64,000 bases of DNA from Shinella sp. XGS7 (GCF_020535565.1 NZ_CP084758.1:2989001-3053000), one strand, 5' to 3'. Numbered from the stretch's first letter, positions 46,850-57,428 are shown. Numbers and translations are program-made. Notes: generated by a model from the letters alone, not told the origin.

Positions 46850-48706
46850 TCACCGATAGCGTGCCCAGAGCAGTCGGCTGCTGGCGGGGACCCCGCCCTG
46901 GCTGGGGTTCTCGCCGGGCTTGAAGCTGCCGGGCAGATTGCGCAGATCGATGGTGGTGCTGGCGCCAAAGGCATTGGTTCCGGTATGCGTGCCCAGGCGG
47001 GCCGCCACCACATGGCCATGCACCACGGTGCTGCCGCCGGTGATCAGGAGGTCGCCGGCCAGCACATCGCCGTAGACATGGTTGGCGGCGCTCAGGTCGA
47101 TGCGGCCGCCGCTGTAGACCCCGCCCGCGCTGCCGCCGGCGGCGAAGGCGATATTGCCCGCGGGCTGGGGCTTGATCTCGGCGCTGCCGGCGGGGCAGTA
47201 GGCGCGCGGACGCAGGCCCGGGAAGAGGCTGTTGTTGCAGACCTTGGCATAGCCGGCGTAGTTGACAGCCTCGGTCGTGTTGTTGCCCGCGGTCTTGATG
47301 TCGCCGGTGGCGATGAAGCTGTTGGCGTACTCGCCCTGTCCGGCGCTGAAGTTGCCCTTGAACCAGACCACGCCCGGCACCATGGAGACGCCCGCCAGCT
47401 GCCAGGTCTGGGTGTCGGCCTGGTAGCTCAGGCAGCTGTTGTAGGCCGAGTAGCCGGCGCAGATCTTGGCCAGGCAGTCGGCGGCGCTGTAGCTGGTGCT
47501 GGTGCACAGCCAGTCCTGCTTGTCGGCCTGACCCACCAGGAAGTAGCGGCCATCGCGCAGGCCGTCCACCTGGCTGACCTCCACCACGGTGCGGCCCTGG
47601 GCATCGCGCTCGAAGCGGTAGTTGGCCGCGGCGCGGTATTCGTAGGCGTCGATGCGTGGCAGGCTGATGGTCTGGGGGGTGAGGGGCGTCAGTTCCACCT
47701 GCATGCCGCTTTGCGGCAGCATCTGCACCTGGCGGTTCCAGGTCGGCACGTTCAGGCTCTGGCCATAGAAACCGCTGGCCACCGCGCCGTTGCTGCCCTC
47801 GGTGTAGCTGCGCTCCACCAGGGCCTGGCCGCTGATGCGGGCATTGCTGCCGCTGGCGCTGCCACGGGTCTTGAGCTGGCCCACCTTGCCCGAGCCCAGC
47901 TGCACATCGCCGAGGGCCGCCAGCGAGATCACCTCATTGCTCTGCAGGCTGACCCCGCCATTGGCCATCAGGCTGCCGGCGCTGACGCCGCCGCTGAGCG
48001 CGATATCGCGCATGGCGCTGAGCTTGCTGTAGCTGCCGCTGCCGTTCAGCGTGATGCTGCCCTCGGAGAAGACGGTGTTGATGCTGGTGGAACCGCCCAG
48101 ATTGACGCTGCCGCTGGCATAGAGCTCGTGAATGCCCGAAAGGCTGCCCGCGCCGCTGACACGGCCGTCCACCACCATGCGGGCCTTGTCGTCGCCCAGC
48201 AGCTTGAGGTCGCCGGAGAGATCCAGATTGCCCTTGATATTGATGGCCTGCTTGCCGCCCTGGCCGCCGCCGCCGGCCTCGCCGCTGGCGCAGTAGACCA
48301 GGCCCAGCAGGGCCTGGGCCCCGCCGCTGGCGCCGCCGAGCTCGGCCGCGATGCGGGTGCCGCCCTCGCAGTCGGCATGACCGGCCTGCACGCTGCTCAG
48401 GCGCGCGCTCACGCCGTCCAGACCCTGGAAGTTCACCGCGCCGGCTTCCAGCTTGGCGGCCGTGGCCGCGCCCAGGGGATAGAGGTACTGGCGCAGGGCC
48501 TCGGCCCCGCTCCAGGCCTTGAGCTGGGCCTGGGTCTGGGCATGCACGGTGAGCGACTGCGACTGCGAGGCCCGCACATGGGCAGCCGCGCCCAGCACCA
48601 GGGCGGCCAGGCCCAGGCCCAGCAGCATCATGAAGAGCACCGAGGACACGCCATGCTGGCGGCGGTGCCCGGCGGGCAGGGGAGAGGTCATGCGGCGCGC
48701 GCTCAT
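46850..48706 (-). CDS. PilX-like minor pilin with beta-repeat polymer-forming region
   Basis: 618 residues from MSARRMTSP; a start at 48691 (MTSPLPAG) is possible. The N-terminal prepilin-like helix has HGVSSVLFMMLLGLGLAAL, without the +5 Glu, as in PilX/GspK-type tip proteins. Residues about 145-330 contain many short Ser/Gly repeats (INIKGNLDLSGDLKLLG, LYASGSVNLGGSTSINTV, GSITLNGSGSYS) reminiscent of bactofilin or beta-helix repeats. The C-terminal half has paired Cys (CTSTSYSAADC, CNNSLF) and a further repeat set. Far larger than usual PilX. Last gene of the operon, coupled by ATGA to the preceding gene. Confidence 0.78.
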   Translation of the reverse strand: MSARRMTSPLPAGHRRQHGVSSVLFMMLLGLGLAALVLGAAAHVRASQSQSLTVHAQTQAQLKAWSGAEALRQYLYPLGAATAAKLEAGAVNFQGLDGVSARLSSVQAGHADCEGGTRIAAELGGASGGAQALLGLVYCASGEAGGGGQGGKQAINIKGNLDLSGDLKLLGDDKARMVVDGRVSGAGSLSGIHELYASGSVNLGGSTSINTVFSEGSITLNGSGSYSKLSAMRDIALSGGVSAGSLMANGGVSLQSNEVISLAALGDVQLGSGKVGQLKTRGSASGSNARISGQALVERSYTEGSNGAVASGFYGQSLNVPTWNRQVQMLPQSGMQVELTPLTPQTISLPRIDAYEYRAAANYRFERDAQGRTVVEVSQVDGLRDGRYFLVGQADKQDWLCTSTSYSAADCLAKICAGYSAYNSCLSYQADTQTWQLAGVSMVPGVVWFKGNFSAGQGEYANSFIATGDIKTAGNNTTEAVNYAGYAKVCNNSLFPGLRPRAYCPAGSAEIKPQPAGNIAFAAGGSAGGVYSGGRIDLSAANHVYGDVLAGDLLITGGSTVVHGHVVAARLGTHTGTNAFGASTTIDLRNLPGSFKPGENPSQGGVPASSRLLWARYR

Positions 48707-49422
48707 TCGCTGAGGTTGGACAGGCAGGAGGTGTAGCGGTTGTGGCTGCCGGCCACGCTGCCGCCATAGGCCAGGCCCACCTCCACCGGGGCGCTGGGCG
48801 CGGGGCGGCCGGTCATGGCCTCGGGCAGGGCGCCATAGGGCCAGCAGCCGGCGTTGCGGCGTGCATCCAGGGCCACGGGCTCGGCCAGCAGCTCGGCCGC
48901 CACCAGATGGCGGCGCTGCCAGTCCAGCTGCTGCCAGCGTGCCGCCAGGGGCTGGCAATTGCCCTGCACCCGCAGCAGCAGCAGGGCGCGGCTGACCGGA
49001 TCGGCGTACAGACCCTGGCAGACCTGGCGGGCCGGGTCGGCGGAGAGCTCGGGATTGCTGGTCCACAGCAGGGCATTGCCGGCGCTGCTGGCCGGGCCCA
49101 GCACCTGGGGCTGCCCCGCCAGGCGTCCGCCGTCCAGGCGCGCGTCGCGCAGCAGGAGCAGGTGCTCGGCGGCGCTGGCCTTGGCGATGCCGAAGCCGGC
49201 CTCCTGCAGCGCGATCTGGGCGCTGAGCAGGCCGGTGGCCAGCTGGCCGTCCTGGCGGCTGGCGCTCACCACGCCACCCGGGCCGCTGGTCTGCTGCACC
49301 GCGCTTTTGTAGAGGGCCAGGCCGGCCACCACGGCAAGCAGGGAGATGACCATGCCCACCATCAGGGCGATCAGGCCGGCGCCGCGCTGGGGGCGCTGCC
49401 GTGGACGCTGCAGACGGGGCAT
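48703..49422 (-). CDS. PilW-like minor pilin
   Basis: 239 residues. Prepilin leader MPRLQRPRQRPQRG with cleavage after Gly14 and the mature helix AGLIALMVGMVISLLAVVAG. The residue at +5 is Ala and not the usual Glu. The remaining domain (about 60-239) has PilW-like length, with Cys in ARQVCQGLY and GNCQPL. Stop overlaps the pilX-like start, and its start overlaps the pilV stop (TGATG). Confidence 0.78.
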   Translation of the reverse strand: MPRLQRPRQRPQRGAGLIALMVGMVISLLAVVAGLALYKSAVQQTSGPGGVVSASRQDGQLATGLLSAQIALQEAGFGIAKASAAEHLLLLRDARLDGGRLAGQPQVLGPASSAGNALLWTSNPELSADPARQVCQGLYADPVSRALLLLRVQGNCQPLAARWQQLDWQRRHLVAAELLAEPVALDARRNAGCWPYGALPEAMTGRPAPSAPVEVGLAYGGSVAGSHNRYTSCLSNLSE

Positions 49423-49838
49423 CAGTTCTCCAGCCTCAGGGTGCCGGGGCCCAGCAAGGTGTCGGCGCTGAGTTCGTAGCGCAGCTGCACCACGGTGGTG
49501 GCGCTGCTGGGGCCACCCGCGGCGCGCACGGTCACGGCTTGCACATGGCAGTGCTTGTCCACCTTGTCTATGCTCAGCTCGGGGCCCAGGCTCAGGCTGG
49601 CGCTGCGGCGAGCGCTGCCGCTGGCGGGGCAGCCCTGGGCCATGCCGGCGCCCTGCAGCTCGGCGCGCAGGCCCTGCACGGCCAGGCTCTGGGCCTTGTG
49701 GAACTTGCTGGCCACCAGGGTGCGACCCAGCGCATGGGCCAGGCCCAGGCCGATCACGCCCAGCAGCACCATGGACACCAGGGCCTCCACCATGGAGACG
49801 CCGCGCTGGTGCCGGCGTGTCTTAGTCGAGGCTGTCAT
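49422..49838 (-). CDS. PilV-like minor pilin
   Basis: 138 residues. Leader ending RHQRG, then VSMVEALVSMVLLGVIGLGLA with the conserved +5 Glu. This GVSMVEALV start is the PilV signature. The C-terminal domain is short, with two Cys (about 77 and 96). Overlaps the fimT-like gene by 17 bases. Confidence 0.85.
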   Translation of the reverse strand: MTASTKTRRHQRGVSMVEALVSMVLLGVIGLGLAHALGRTLVASKFHKAQSLAVQGLRAELQGAGMAQGCPASGSARRSASLSLGPELSIDKVDKHCHVQAVTVRAAGGPSSATTVVQLRYELSADTLLGPGTLRLEN

Positions 49839-50298
49839 CGAGGGTTTCCTTGTTGCGCTGGATGCGGTAGTTCAGGGCGCTGCCGCAGGCGGTGGCGCCG
49901 ATCTGGCTGTCGATCACGCGGCCGCTGCTGTCCATGGCCAGGCAGCTGCGCTCCTGCTGGGCGAGCTGGATGGCGGCCTGGGGGCCGGCCTGCCAGCGCG
50001 CGCCTTCGCAGACGGCTTCGGCCGGGCGACCGATGTGCACGCACAGCCGGCCGGGCAGGCTGAGCAGGACCGCGGCCACCTCGCCCATGGGCTGGCCTTG
50101 CGGATTGCGCAAGGCCTGGGCCTTGAGTTCGGCCATGCCCTGGCGCAGCTGGGCCTGGGACTGGCGCACCGCGGCCTGGTCCACCCAGGCGGCATTCAGC
50201 GCCGTGCCCACCATGGCCAGCATCAGGCCGATGACCAGCACCACCATCAGCTCCACCAGGCTCAGGCCGCGCTGGCGGCGCCGCGCGCGCCTCACCAT
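49822..50298 (-). CDS. FimT/GspH-like minor pilin
   Basis: 158 residues. Leader MVRRARRRQRG, then LSLVELMVVLVIGLMLAMVG with +5 Glu. The rest fits the FimT/GspH type with four Cys (LCVHIG, VCEGAR, SCLAMD, ACGSAL). Overlaps pilE by 7 bases and pilV by 17. Confidence 0.85.
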   Translation of the reverse strand: MVRRARRRQRGLSLVELMVVLVIGLMLAMVGTALNAAWVDQAAVRQSQAQLRQGMAELKAQALRNPQGQPMGEVAAVLLSLPGRLCVHIGRPAEAVCEGARWQAGPQAAIQLAQQERSCLAMDSSGRVIDSQIGATACGSALNYRIQRNKETLDDSLD

Positions 50299-50717
50299 GT
50301 GCTGAAGCCGCAGCTGGCGCTGGCCACGCGTCGGTTGTCGTGGCCGAGGCTCAGCTCGCAGCCGGAGAGCTTGCCCGTGCCCTTGGCGTAGAGGGTGTAG
50401 CTGCTGGCCGTGCTGACCAGGGTGTAGCGGAAGTGGGCAGCCTGGGTCGGCGACCAGGCCTTGAAGGTGGTGCTGGTGGCCGCGGTCTCGCTGGTGTTGA
50501 CCGGGTAGGCCAGCTGCAGCTGGTAGCTGTTTTCCAGGTTCAGGGCCAGGGCCGAGAGATCGGCGGCGGCGTCCTTGGCCCGGCTGCGGTTGACGAAGCT
50601 GCTGTAGGACGGCAGAGCCACGGCGGCCAGAATGCCGGCCACGACCACGGCAATCATCAGTTCGATCAGGGTGAAGCCGGCCGCGCCTGCGGCGTGACGC
50701 TTGTGCGTTGTTCGCAT
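50292..50717 (-). CDS. Type IV pilin PilE-like
   Basis: 141 residues. Leader MRTTHKRHAAGAAG, cleavage before FTLIELMIAVVVAGILAAVA with +5 Glu. C-terminal disulfide pair (GCELSL about 118 and ASCGFSTW near the end) as in PilE/ComP-type pilins. First gene of the five-gene operon; an RBS AGGAGG lies 12 bases upstream of the ATG. No pilY1 gene follows, unlike many betaproteobacterial minor pilin loci. Confidence 0.88.
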   Translation of the reverse strand: MRTTHKRHAAGAAGFTLIELMIAVVVAGILAAVALPSYSSFVNRSRAKDAAADLSALALNLENSYQLQLAYPVNTSETAATSTTFKAWSPTQAAHFRYTLVSTASSYTLYAKGTGKLSGCELSLGHDNRRVASASCGFSTW

Positions 50718-50765
50718 GGGAATTCTCGCCCTCCTACCCGATTGTTATAAGACCAGATTCGTTTA

Positions 50766-50813
50766 TTGGTATTTATTTAAGCCACGATCTAATACCAATT
50801 TTAAGACTGGTAT
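50766..50813 (-). promoter_or_regulatory. AT-rich pilin promoter region with three TTGGTAT-type repeats
   Basis: The motif occurs as TTGGTAT (50766-50772), ATACCAA (50792-50798) and CTGGTAT (50807-50813), giving two overlapping inverted pairs in the most AT-rich stretch of the window's right half, upstream of pilE. A TTATAA -10-like box lies at about 50746-50751. I see no sigma-54 site. The remaining part of the 239-base gap shows nothing identifiable. Confidence 0.45.
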
Positions 50814-50956
50814 CTTGTTTGTTGCCGAATGTAGGCGGGGGCTGCGTGCATTTGTGCGCGCTCGCCGCAGCCATGGCACGGCGGCTGGCACGGCGGCAAG
50901 CAGGGCTTGCGGGCTGACGAAGGCGGGGCCGCGGCCGGCTTCCTACAATCCGGCCG

Positions 50957-51850
50957 ATGTCCTCAGACACCAAGACGCCCTGGCCCGGTCTGGCCCTGGC
51001 CTCCCTGGGCGCGGTGGCGTTCTCGGGCAAGGCCATCATCGTGAAACTGGCCTATCGCCATGGGGTGGATGCCGTCACCCTGATCATGCTGCGCATGCTG
51101 TTTGCGCTGCCCCTGTTCCTGCTGCTGGCCTGGTGGGCCGGCCGCGGCCGGCCGGCGCTCAAGCGGCGCGACTGGATCGCGGTGCTGGGCCTGGGCTTTT
51201 CGGGCTACTACCTGGCCAGCTTTCTGGACTTTGCCGGCCTGGCCTATGTCTCGGCCAGCTTCGAGCGCCTGATCCTCTACCTCAACCCCACCCTGGTGCT
51301 TTTCCTGGGCTGGTTTCTCTTCAAGCGCCGGGTCACGGGGCGGCAGCTGCTGGCGCTCTCGGTGAGCTATGCGGGCGTGCTCCTGGTCTTCGGGCAGGAG
51401 CTGCATCTGCAGGGCAGCCATGTGGTGCTGGGTGCGGCCCTGGTCTTCGGCAGCGCGGTGAGCTATGCGCTCTACCTGGTCTACAGCGGCGAGGAGGTCA
51501 AGCGACTGGGCGCCATGCGCCTGACCGGCCTGGCCACCACGGTGGCCTGCCTCCTGTGCATCGCGCAGTTCCTGCTGCTGCGCCCGGTGGCCGGCCTGGC
51601 GGCGCTGGCGCCCCAGGTCTGGTGGCTGTCCCTGCTGAACGCCACGGCCTGCACCTTCTTGCCGGTGCTGGCGGTGATGATGGCCATCGAGCGCATCGGG
51701 GCCACCCTGGCCGCGCAGACGGGCATGATCGGCCCCATGTCCACCATCCTGATGGGTGTGTGGATCCTGGGCGAGCCCTTCACGCCCCTGGTGGCCGTGG
51801 GCACGGTGTTGGTGATGGGCGGCGTCTGGTTGTTAACGCGTTGGAGATGA
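50957..51850 (+). CDS. EamA/DMT-family transporter
   Basis: 297 residues, ten membrane helices in two EamA repeats. LASLGAVAFSGKAIIVKLAYR opens the first and FGSAVSYALYLVYSGEEVKRLG the second. Probable metabolite exporter; substrate unknown. The SDR gene follows after 4 bases, so the two are probably one unit. Confidence 0.9.
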   Translation: MSSDTKTPWPGLALASLGAVAFSGKAIIVKLAYRHGVDAVTLIMLRMLFALPLFLLLAWWAGRGRPALKRRDWIAVLGLGFSGYYLASFLDFAGLAYVSASFERLILYLNPTLVLFLGWFLFKRRVTGRQLLALSVSYAGVLLVFGQELHLQGSHVVLGAALVFGSAVSYALYLVYSGEEVKRLGAMRLTGLATTVACLLCIAQFLLLRPVAGLAALAPQVWWLSLLNATACTFLPVLAVMMAIERIGATLAAQTGMIGPMSTILMGVWILGEPFTPLVAVGTVLVMGGVWLLTRWR

Positions 51851-51854
51851 AACG

Positions 51855-52643
51855 ATGGATCTGGGACTGAAGGGCCGCTGGGCCCTGGTGTGTGCGGCCA
51901 GCAAGGGCCTGGGGCGGGGCTGCGCCGAGGCGCTGGCCGCCGAGGGCGTGAATGTGGTGATCACGGCGCGCGGCGTCGAGGCGCTGGAAGCCACGGCTGC
52001 CGCCATTCGCGCGGCGCATCCGGGTGTGGAGCTGCGCACCGTGGCCGGCGATATCGCCACGGCCGAGGGCCGGGCCGCGGCTCTGGCCGCCTGCCCGCAG
52101 GTGGACATCCTGGTGAACAATGCCGGCGGCCCGCCGCCCGGTGACTTCCGCGACTGGGGCCGCGAGCAGTGGCTGGCGGCGCTGGAGGCGAACATGCTCA
52201 CGCCCATCGAGCTGATCAAGGCCACGGTGGACGGCATGGCCGAGCGCGGCTTCGGCCGGGTGGTGAACATCACCTCGGGTGCGGTCAAGGCGCCCATCGA
52301 TGTGCTGGGCCTCTCCAACGGCGCCCGCTCGGGCCTGACCGGTTTCGTGGCCGGACTCTCGCGCCAGGCCCGCCTGGCCGGCCGCAATGTGACGCTCAAC
52401 AATCTGCTGCCCGGCGCCTTCGACACCGAGCGCCTGCAAAAGACCCTGGCGGCCGGTGCGGCCAAGAGCGGGCAGGCGGCCGAGGAGGTGGCGGCCAAGC
52501 GCCGCGCCGGCATCCCGGCCCAGCGCTTTGGCACGGCGGCCGAGTTCGGCGCCGTCTGCGCCATGCTCTGCAGCCAGCAGATGGGCTACCTCACCGGCCA
52601 GAACATTCTGCTGGACGGCGGTGCCTACCCCGGCACCTTCTGA
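51855..52643 (+). CDS. Short-chain dehydrogenase/reductase
   Basis: 262 residues. The N-terminal motif is AASKGLGRGCAEAL (TGxxxGxG type, with Ala-Ser-Lys instead of the Thr-Gly), then NNAGGPPPGDF. The catalytic Ser is in ITSGAVKAP, but the usual YxxxK is replaced by the stretch LSNGARSGLTGF: the Tyr and Lys positions read N and R. This pattern is seen in a known SDR subgroup (3-oxoacyl-ACP reductase-like, classed atypical), so catalytic competence is open to question. Adjacent to an EamA transporter. Confidence 0.86.
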   Translation: MDLGLKGRWALVCAASKGLGRGCAEALAAEGVNVVITARGVEALEATAAAIRAAHPGVELRTVAGDIATAEGRAAALAACPQVDILVNNAGGPPPGDFRDWGREQWLAALEANMLTPIELIKATVDGMAERGFGRVVNITSGAVKAPIDVLGLSNGARSGLTGFVAGLSRQARLAGRNVTLNNLLPGAFDTERLQKTLAAGAAKSGQAAEEVAAKRRAGIPAQRFGTAAEFGAVCAMLCSQQMGYLTGQNILLDGGAYPGTF

Positions 52644-52655
52644 GCCTGCAATGAA

Positions 52656-52692
52656 AAAGCCCGGCGGGCCGCTCGCGGCCACGTCGGGCTTT
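52656..52692. terminator. Bidirectional terminator between SDR and CsgG-like genes
   Basis: AAAGCCCG (52656-52663) and CGGGCTTT (52685-52692) flank an inner GGGCCGC/GCGGCC stem. A-run on the left and T-rich on the right allow use from both directions between the convergent genes. Confidence 0.8.
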
Positions 52693-52718
52693 CTTCAATC
52701 AGCCGAGGCCGGGGCGGA

Positions 52719-53747
52719 TTACTGCTTGCGCAGCAGCACCTTCTTGACCCAGCCCTCGCCCTTGGGCGACTGCACCTTCAGGAAGCCGTCCTTCTCCTCG
52801 CCGAGGTAGAGCACCTCGTCAGTGCGGGCCAGGGTCTGCAGCTCGGGCGCGCCCTCGCGCGGCAGGCGCAGCACCTTGGCGCCGCCGATCTTGGGCACCA
52901 TCACATCGCCTTCGGCCGCGGCATTGGCCTGCACGCTCCTGGCCGCATTGGCCTGGGCCGCGGCACCGGCCTTGGGCTGGATCAGGGAGGGGTTGTTCTT
53001 GACCGCGCGGACGATGTTGTTCCAGTTGTCCACGAAGGAGGCGGTGATCACCTTGCCCTCGTTGGTGTTGGAGTAGCCACCGGCGCCGATGCCCACGCCG
53101 CCGCCGAAGAGGGCGCCGCCCAGGGAGAAGTCGGCCTTCTCGGCGCTGCCCTCGGCCGCCGCCACCTGGATGCCGGAGCGGGCGTCCACCAGCAGCATGC
53201 TGGTCTGGGCCTGCTTGAACTTGAGGCCGCCGGCGATGGCGCCCAGGGCCCGACCGGCACCACCGAACAGGCCCAGCACACCCGCGCCCACGCCGCCGGC
53301 ATTGTTCTCGGAGAACACCACATTGGGCGTGACCAGGAAGTCGGCCGTGACCATCTGGCCCTGGCCCATGTTCGAGCCTTGTTGCAGCATGCCGGACTGG
53401 GCCAGCTGGCGTTCCTGCATCATGTTCTGCATGGCCACGCCGCGCTCGATGACCTGGAAGCAGTTGGACTGCTGGATGATCATGCGGATCAGGCCGTTGG
53501 GCGAGGCCAGGCCGTAGCCGCGCAGGCGCACCAGCAGATCGTCCTGCGGCTCATGCACGGCGATCGTGCCCTTGGGGGCGTCGCAGCGCTCCAGCTGGCT
53601 GTTGGCGTTCTGCGCGCCGTCCGGGCCGGCGCTGCCGGTCGCCACCGAGCCGCCCTTGCCCAGTTCCTGGGCCGCGGCGACGAGGGGGATCAGGGCCAAC
53701 AGGCCGCAGACAGCAGGGGTGCGCCAGGCGCGGGCTTTGGATGCCAT
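52719..53747 (-). CDS. CsgG-family secreted protein with SH3-like tail
   Basis: 342 residues from MASKARAWRTP with a signal peptide (cleavage about residue 26, VAAAQ); no lipobox Cys. The central region (about 65-255) resembles CsgG/curli-assembly-type proteins: NCFQVIERGVAMQNMMQER, VTADFLVTPNVVFSEN, and a Gly-rich hydrophobic stretch GGVGAGVLGLFGGAGRA. The C-terminal 55 residues (VLRLPREGAPELQTLARTDE, then GFLKVQSPKGEGWVKKVLL) form a bacterial SH3-type domain. No curli genes are nearby. Possibly an outer-membrane stress or envelope protein. Function unassigned. Confidence 0.82.
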   Translation of the reverse strand: MASKARAWRTPAVCGLLALIPLVAAAQELGKGGSVATGSAGPDGAQNANSQLERCDAPKGTIAVHEPQDDLLVRLRGYGLASPNGLIRMIIQQSNCFQVIERGVAMQNMMQERQLAQSGMLQQGSNMGQGQMVTADFLVTPNVVFSENNAGGVGAGVLGLFGGAGRALGAIAGGLKFKQAQTSMLLVDARSGIQVAAAEGSAEKADFSLGGALFGGGVGIGAGGYSNTNEGKVITASFVDNWNNIVRAVKNNPSLIQPKAGAAAQANAARSVQANAAAEGDVMVPKIGGAKVLRLPREGAPELQTLARTDEVLYLGEEKDGFLKVQSPKGEGWVKKVLLRKQ

Positions 53748-53845
53748 GTGTGAACTCCCGTTTCTTGGATGACAAGCGAAAACGCGGATTCTGGCAGTCA
53801 CCCCCGACGGCTCACACCCCAAGAATCAGCTTCTTGCGGACTCGC

Positions 53846-54763
53846 TCACGAACTGGCCGCGGGGCGTCGCGTCGAGACCACGATGCCGCCCACGATCAGG
53901 GCGAAGGCCGCCCCGTGGTACCAGGCCGGCCACTCGCCCAGCAGGGCGGCCGACATCAGGGCGGCAAACACCGGGGTCAGGTTCACGAAGAAGGCGGCCA
54001 GGGCCGGGCCGGCCTCGGCCACGCCCTGGCCCCAGCAGCGGTAGGCGATCAGGGAGGGACCGATGGCCACATAGACCAGGGCCAGGACCAGGGCCGGACC
54101 CCAGTGGATGGGCTGCTCGGTCCAGAGCTGCTCGGCACCGGCGCAGCCGGCCGCGAAGATCAGGCCGAAGACCAACTGGCTCATCATGGTCTCGGCCCAG
54201 TTCCAGGCCGGCTTCTCCTCGCCCCGCATATGGGCCGGCGGGCGCGCCAGCAGCCAGCTGTAGAGCGCCCAGGAGAAGATGGCCAGCAACATCAGCAGAT
54301 CGCCGGGCAGGAAGTGCAGCTCGGCCAGGCGACCCAGCTCGCCATGCGTGATCACGAAGGCCACGCCCACCAGGGAGAGCAGGGCGCCCAGCAGCTGGGG
54401 CCGGGTGGGCTTCACGCCGTAGACCAGGGCGCCGATGGCCATCATCCACACCGGCATGCTGGCGGTGATCAGGGTCACGTTCAGCGCGGTGGAGCTGCGC
54501 AGGGCCTGGTACTGCAGGGCGTTGTAGCAGCCCATGCCCAGCACGCCGATCAGGGTCAGATAGGGCCAGCGCCGCAGCAGCGGGCCCGGCTGGCGCAGCA
54601 GCCGCCAGGTCAGGGGCAGCAGCAGCACAAACACCAGGCCCCAGCGCAGGGCATTGAGCAGCAGGGGCGGCACGCTGGCCGAGACCAGGCGCCCGACCAC
54701 AGCATTGCCGGCCCAGAGCAGGGGGGGCAGGGTCAGCAGGGTGGCGAGTCGGGGCGTCAGCAT
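53846..54763 (-). CDS. EamA/DMT-family transporter
   Basis: 305 residues from MLTPRLATLL, ten membrane helices. First repeat LPPLLWAGNAVVGRLVSASV, second GDLLMLLAIFSWALYSWLLAR. Substrate unknown; the family includes RhtA-like exporters. Divergent from the quinone oxidoreductase gene by 69 bases. Confidence 0.9.
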   Translation of the reverse strand: MLTPRLATLLTLPPLLWAGNAVVGRLVSASVPPLLLNALRWGLVFVLLLPLTWRLLRQPGPLLRRWPYLTLIGVLGMGCYNALQYQALRSSTALNVTLITASMPVWMMAIGALVYGVKPTRPQLLGALLSLVGVAFVITHGELGRLAELHFLPGDLLMLLAIFSWALYSWLLARPPAHMRGEEKPAWNWAETMMSQLVFGLIFAAGCAGAEQLWTEQPIHWGPALVLALVYVAIGPSLIAYRCWGQGVAEAGPALAAFFVNLTPVFAALMSAALLGEWPAWYHGAAFALIVGGIVVSTRRPAASS

Positions 54764-54832
54764 GGCGGTCGGCACGTTGCGGCAAAGGCTGGCACGATAG
54801 CGGAACTTCAATAGCCCACCAGGAGCAAGTCG

Positions 54833-55803
54833 ATGAGCCAAGGCGAGCAAGCCGTCCTGATCCAGTCCCATGGCGGACCCGAGGTCCTGCAGTGGCTTGA
54901 TGTGGAGGTCGGCGAGCCCGGCCCCGGCGAGTTGCGCCTGCGCCATCACGCCATCGGCCTGAACTACATCGATGTCTACCACCGCAGCGGCGCCTACCCG
55001 CTGCCGCTGCCCGCCCGCCTGGGCATGGAGGCGGCCGGCGTGGTGGAGGCGGTGGGCGAGGGCGTGACGCATCTGGCCGTGGGCGACCGCGTGGCCTATG
55101 CCAGCCAGCCGCCCGGCGCCTACGCCACGGCCCGCGTGATGCCGGCGCGCTGCGTTGTGCGATTGCCAGAGGGCATCGCCTTCGAGACCGGCGCGGCCAT
55201 GATGCTCAAGGGGCTCACTGCCCAGTACCTGCTGCGCAAGACCCTGCCCCAGGGCGGCCTGGCGGCGGGCGACTTCGTGCTCTTCCACGCCGCGGCCGGG
55301 GGGTGGGACTGATCGCCTGCCAGTGGGCGCGCGCCCTGGGCCTGCGCCTGATTGCCACCGCGGGCTCGGACGAGAAATGCGCGCTGGCCCTGGAGGCCGG
55401 GGCGGCGCATGCCATCAACTACCGCCGCGAGGACTTCGCGGCCCGGGTGCGCGAGATCACCGGCGGCCAGGGCGTGAAGGTGGTGTACGACTCGGTGGGC
55501 CTGGACACCTTCGAGGGCTCGCTCAACAGCCTGGCGCCCTTTGGCCTGCTGGTGAGCTTTGGCAATGCCTCGGGCTTTGCGCCGCCGGTGCAGCTGGGCC
55601 AGCTGGCGGCCAAGGGCTCGCTCTATGTGACCCGGCCCACGCTCTTCACCCATCTGGCCACGCGCGAAGCTACCCAGGCCATGGCCGATGATCTGTTTGC
55701 CCGGGTGCTGGCCGGCGACATCCAGATCCGCGTGGAGCAGCGCTACGCCCTGGACCAGGTTCAGCAGGCCCACCGCGATCTGGAAGCCCGCCGCACCGTG
55801 GGC

Positions 55804-55824
<21 letters not shown>
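54833..55824 (+). pseudogene. qorA: NADPH:quinone oxidoreductase (QorA type), frameshifted at 55298-55303
   Basis: Two overlapping frames (54833-55312 and 55303-55824) together give a normal zinc-free MDR quinone reductase of about 330 residues: GEQAVLIQSHGGPEVLQW at the start, the catalytic domain with HAIGLNYIDVYHRSG, then the nucleotide-binding motif broken at FHAAAGG / VGLIACQWARALG. The break is in a run of six G at 55298-55303, where seven G would restore AAAGGVGLIACQ. Either a sequencing error in a homopolymer or a recent loss of function. All other motifs and the 3' end are intact. Ends 21 bases inside the convergent kinase gene. Confidence 0.92.
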
Positions 55825-57351
<1,527 letters not shown>

Positions 57352-57428
57352 GGGCGGCAGCGTTTTTTACGCGCCGCATTGTCGCCGCAGCGGCGCGCCG
57401 GTCGCTCAGGTTTTTTGTCGGAGCGTGG

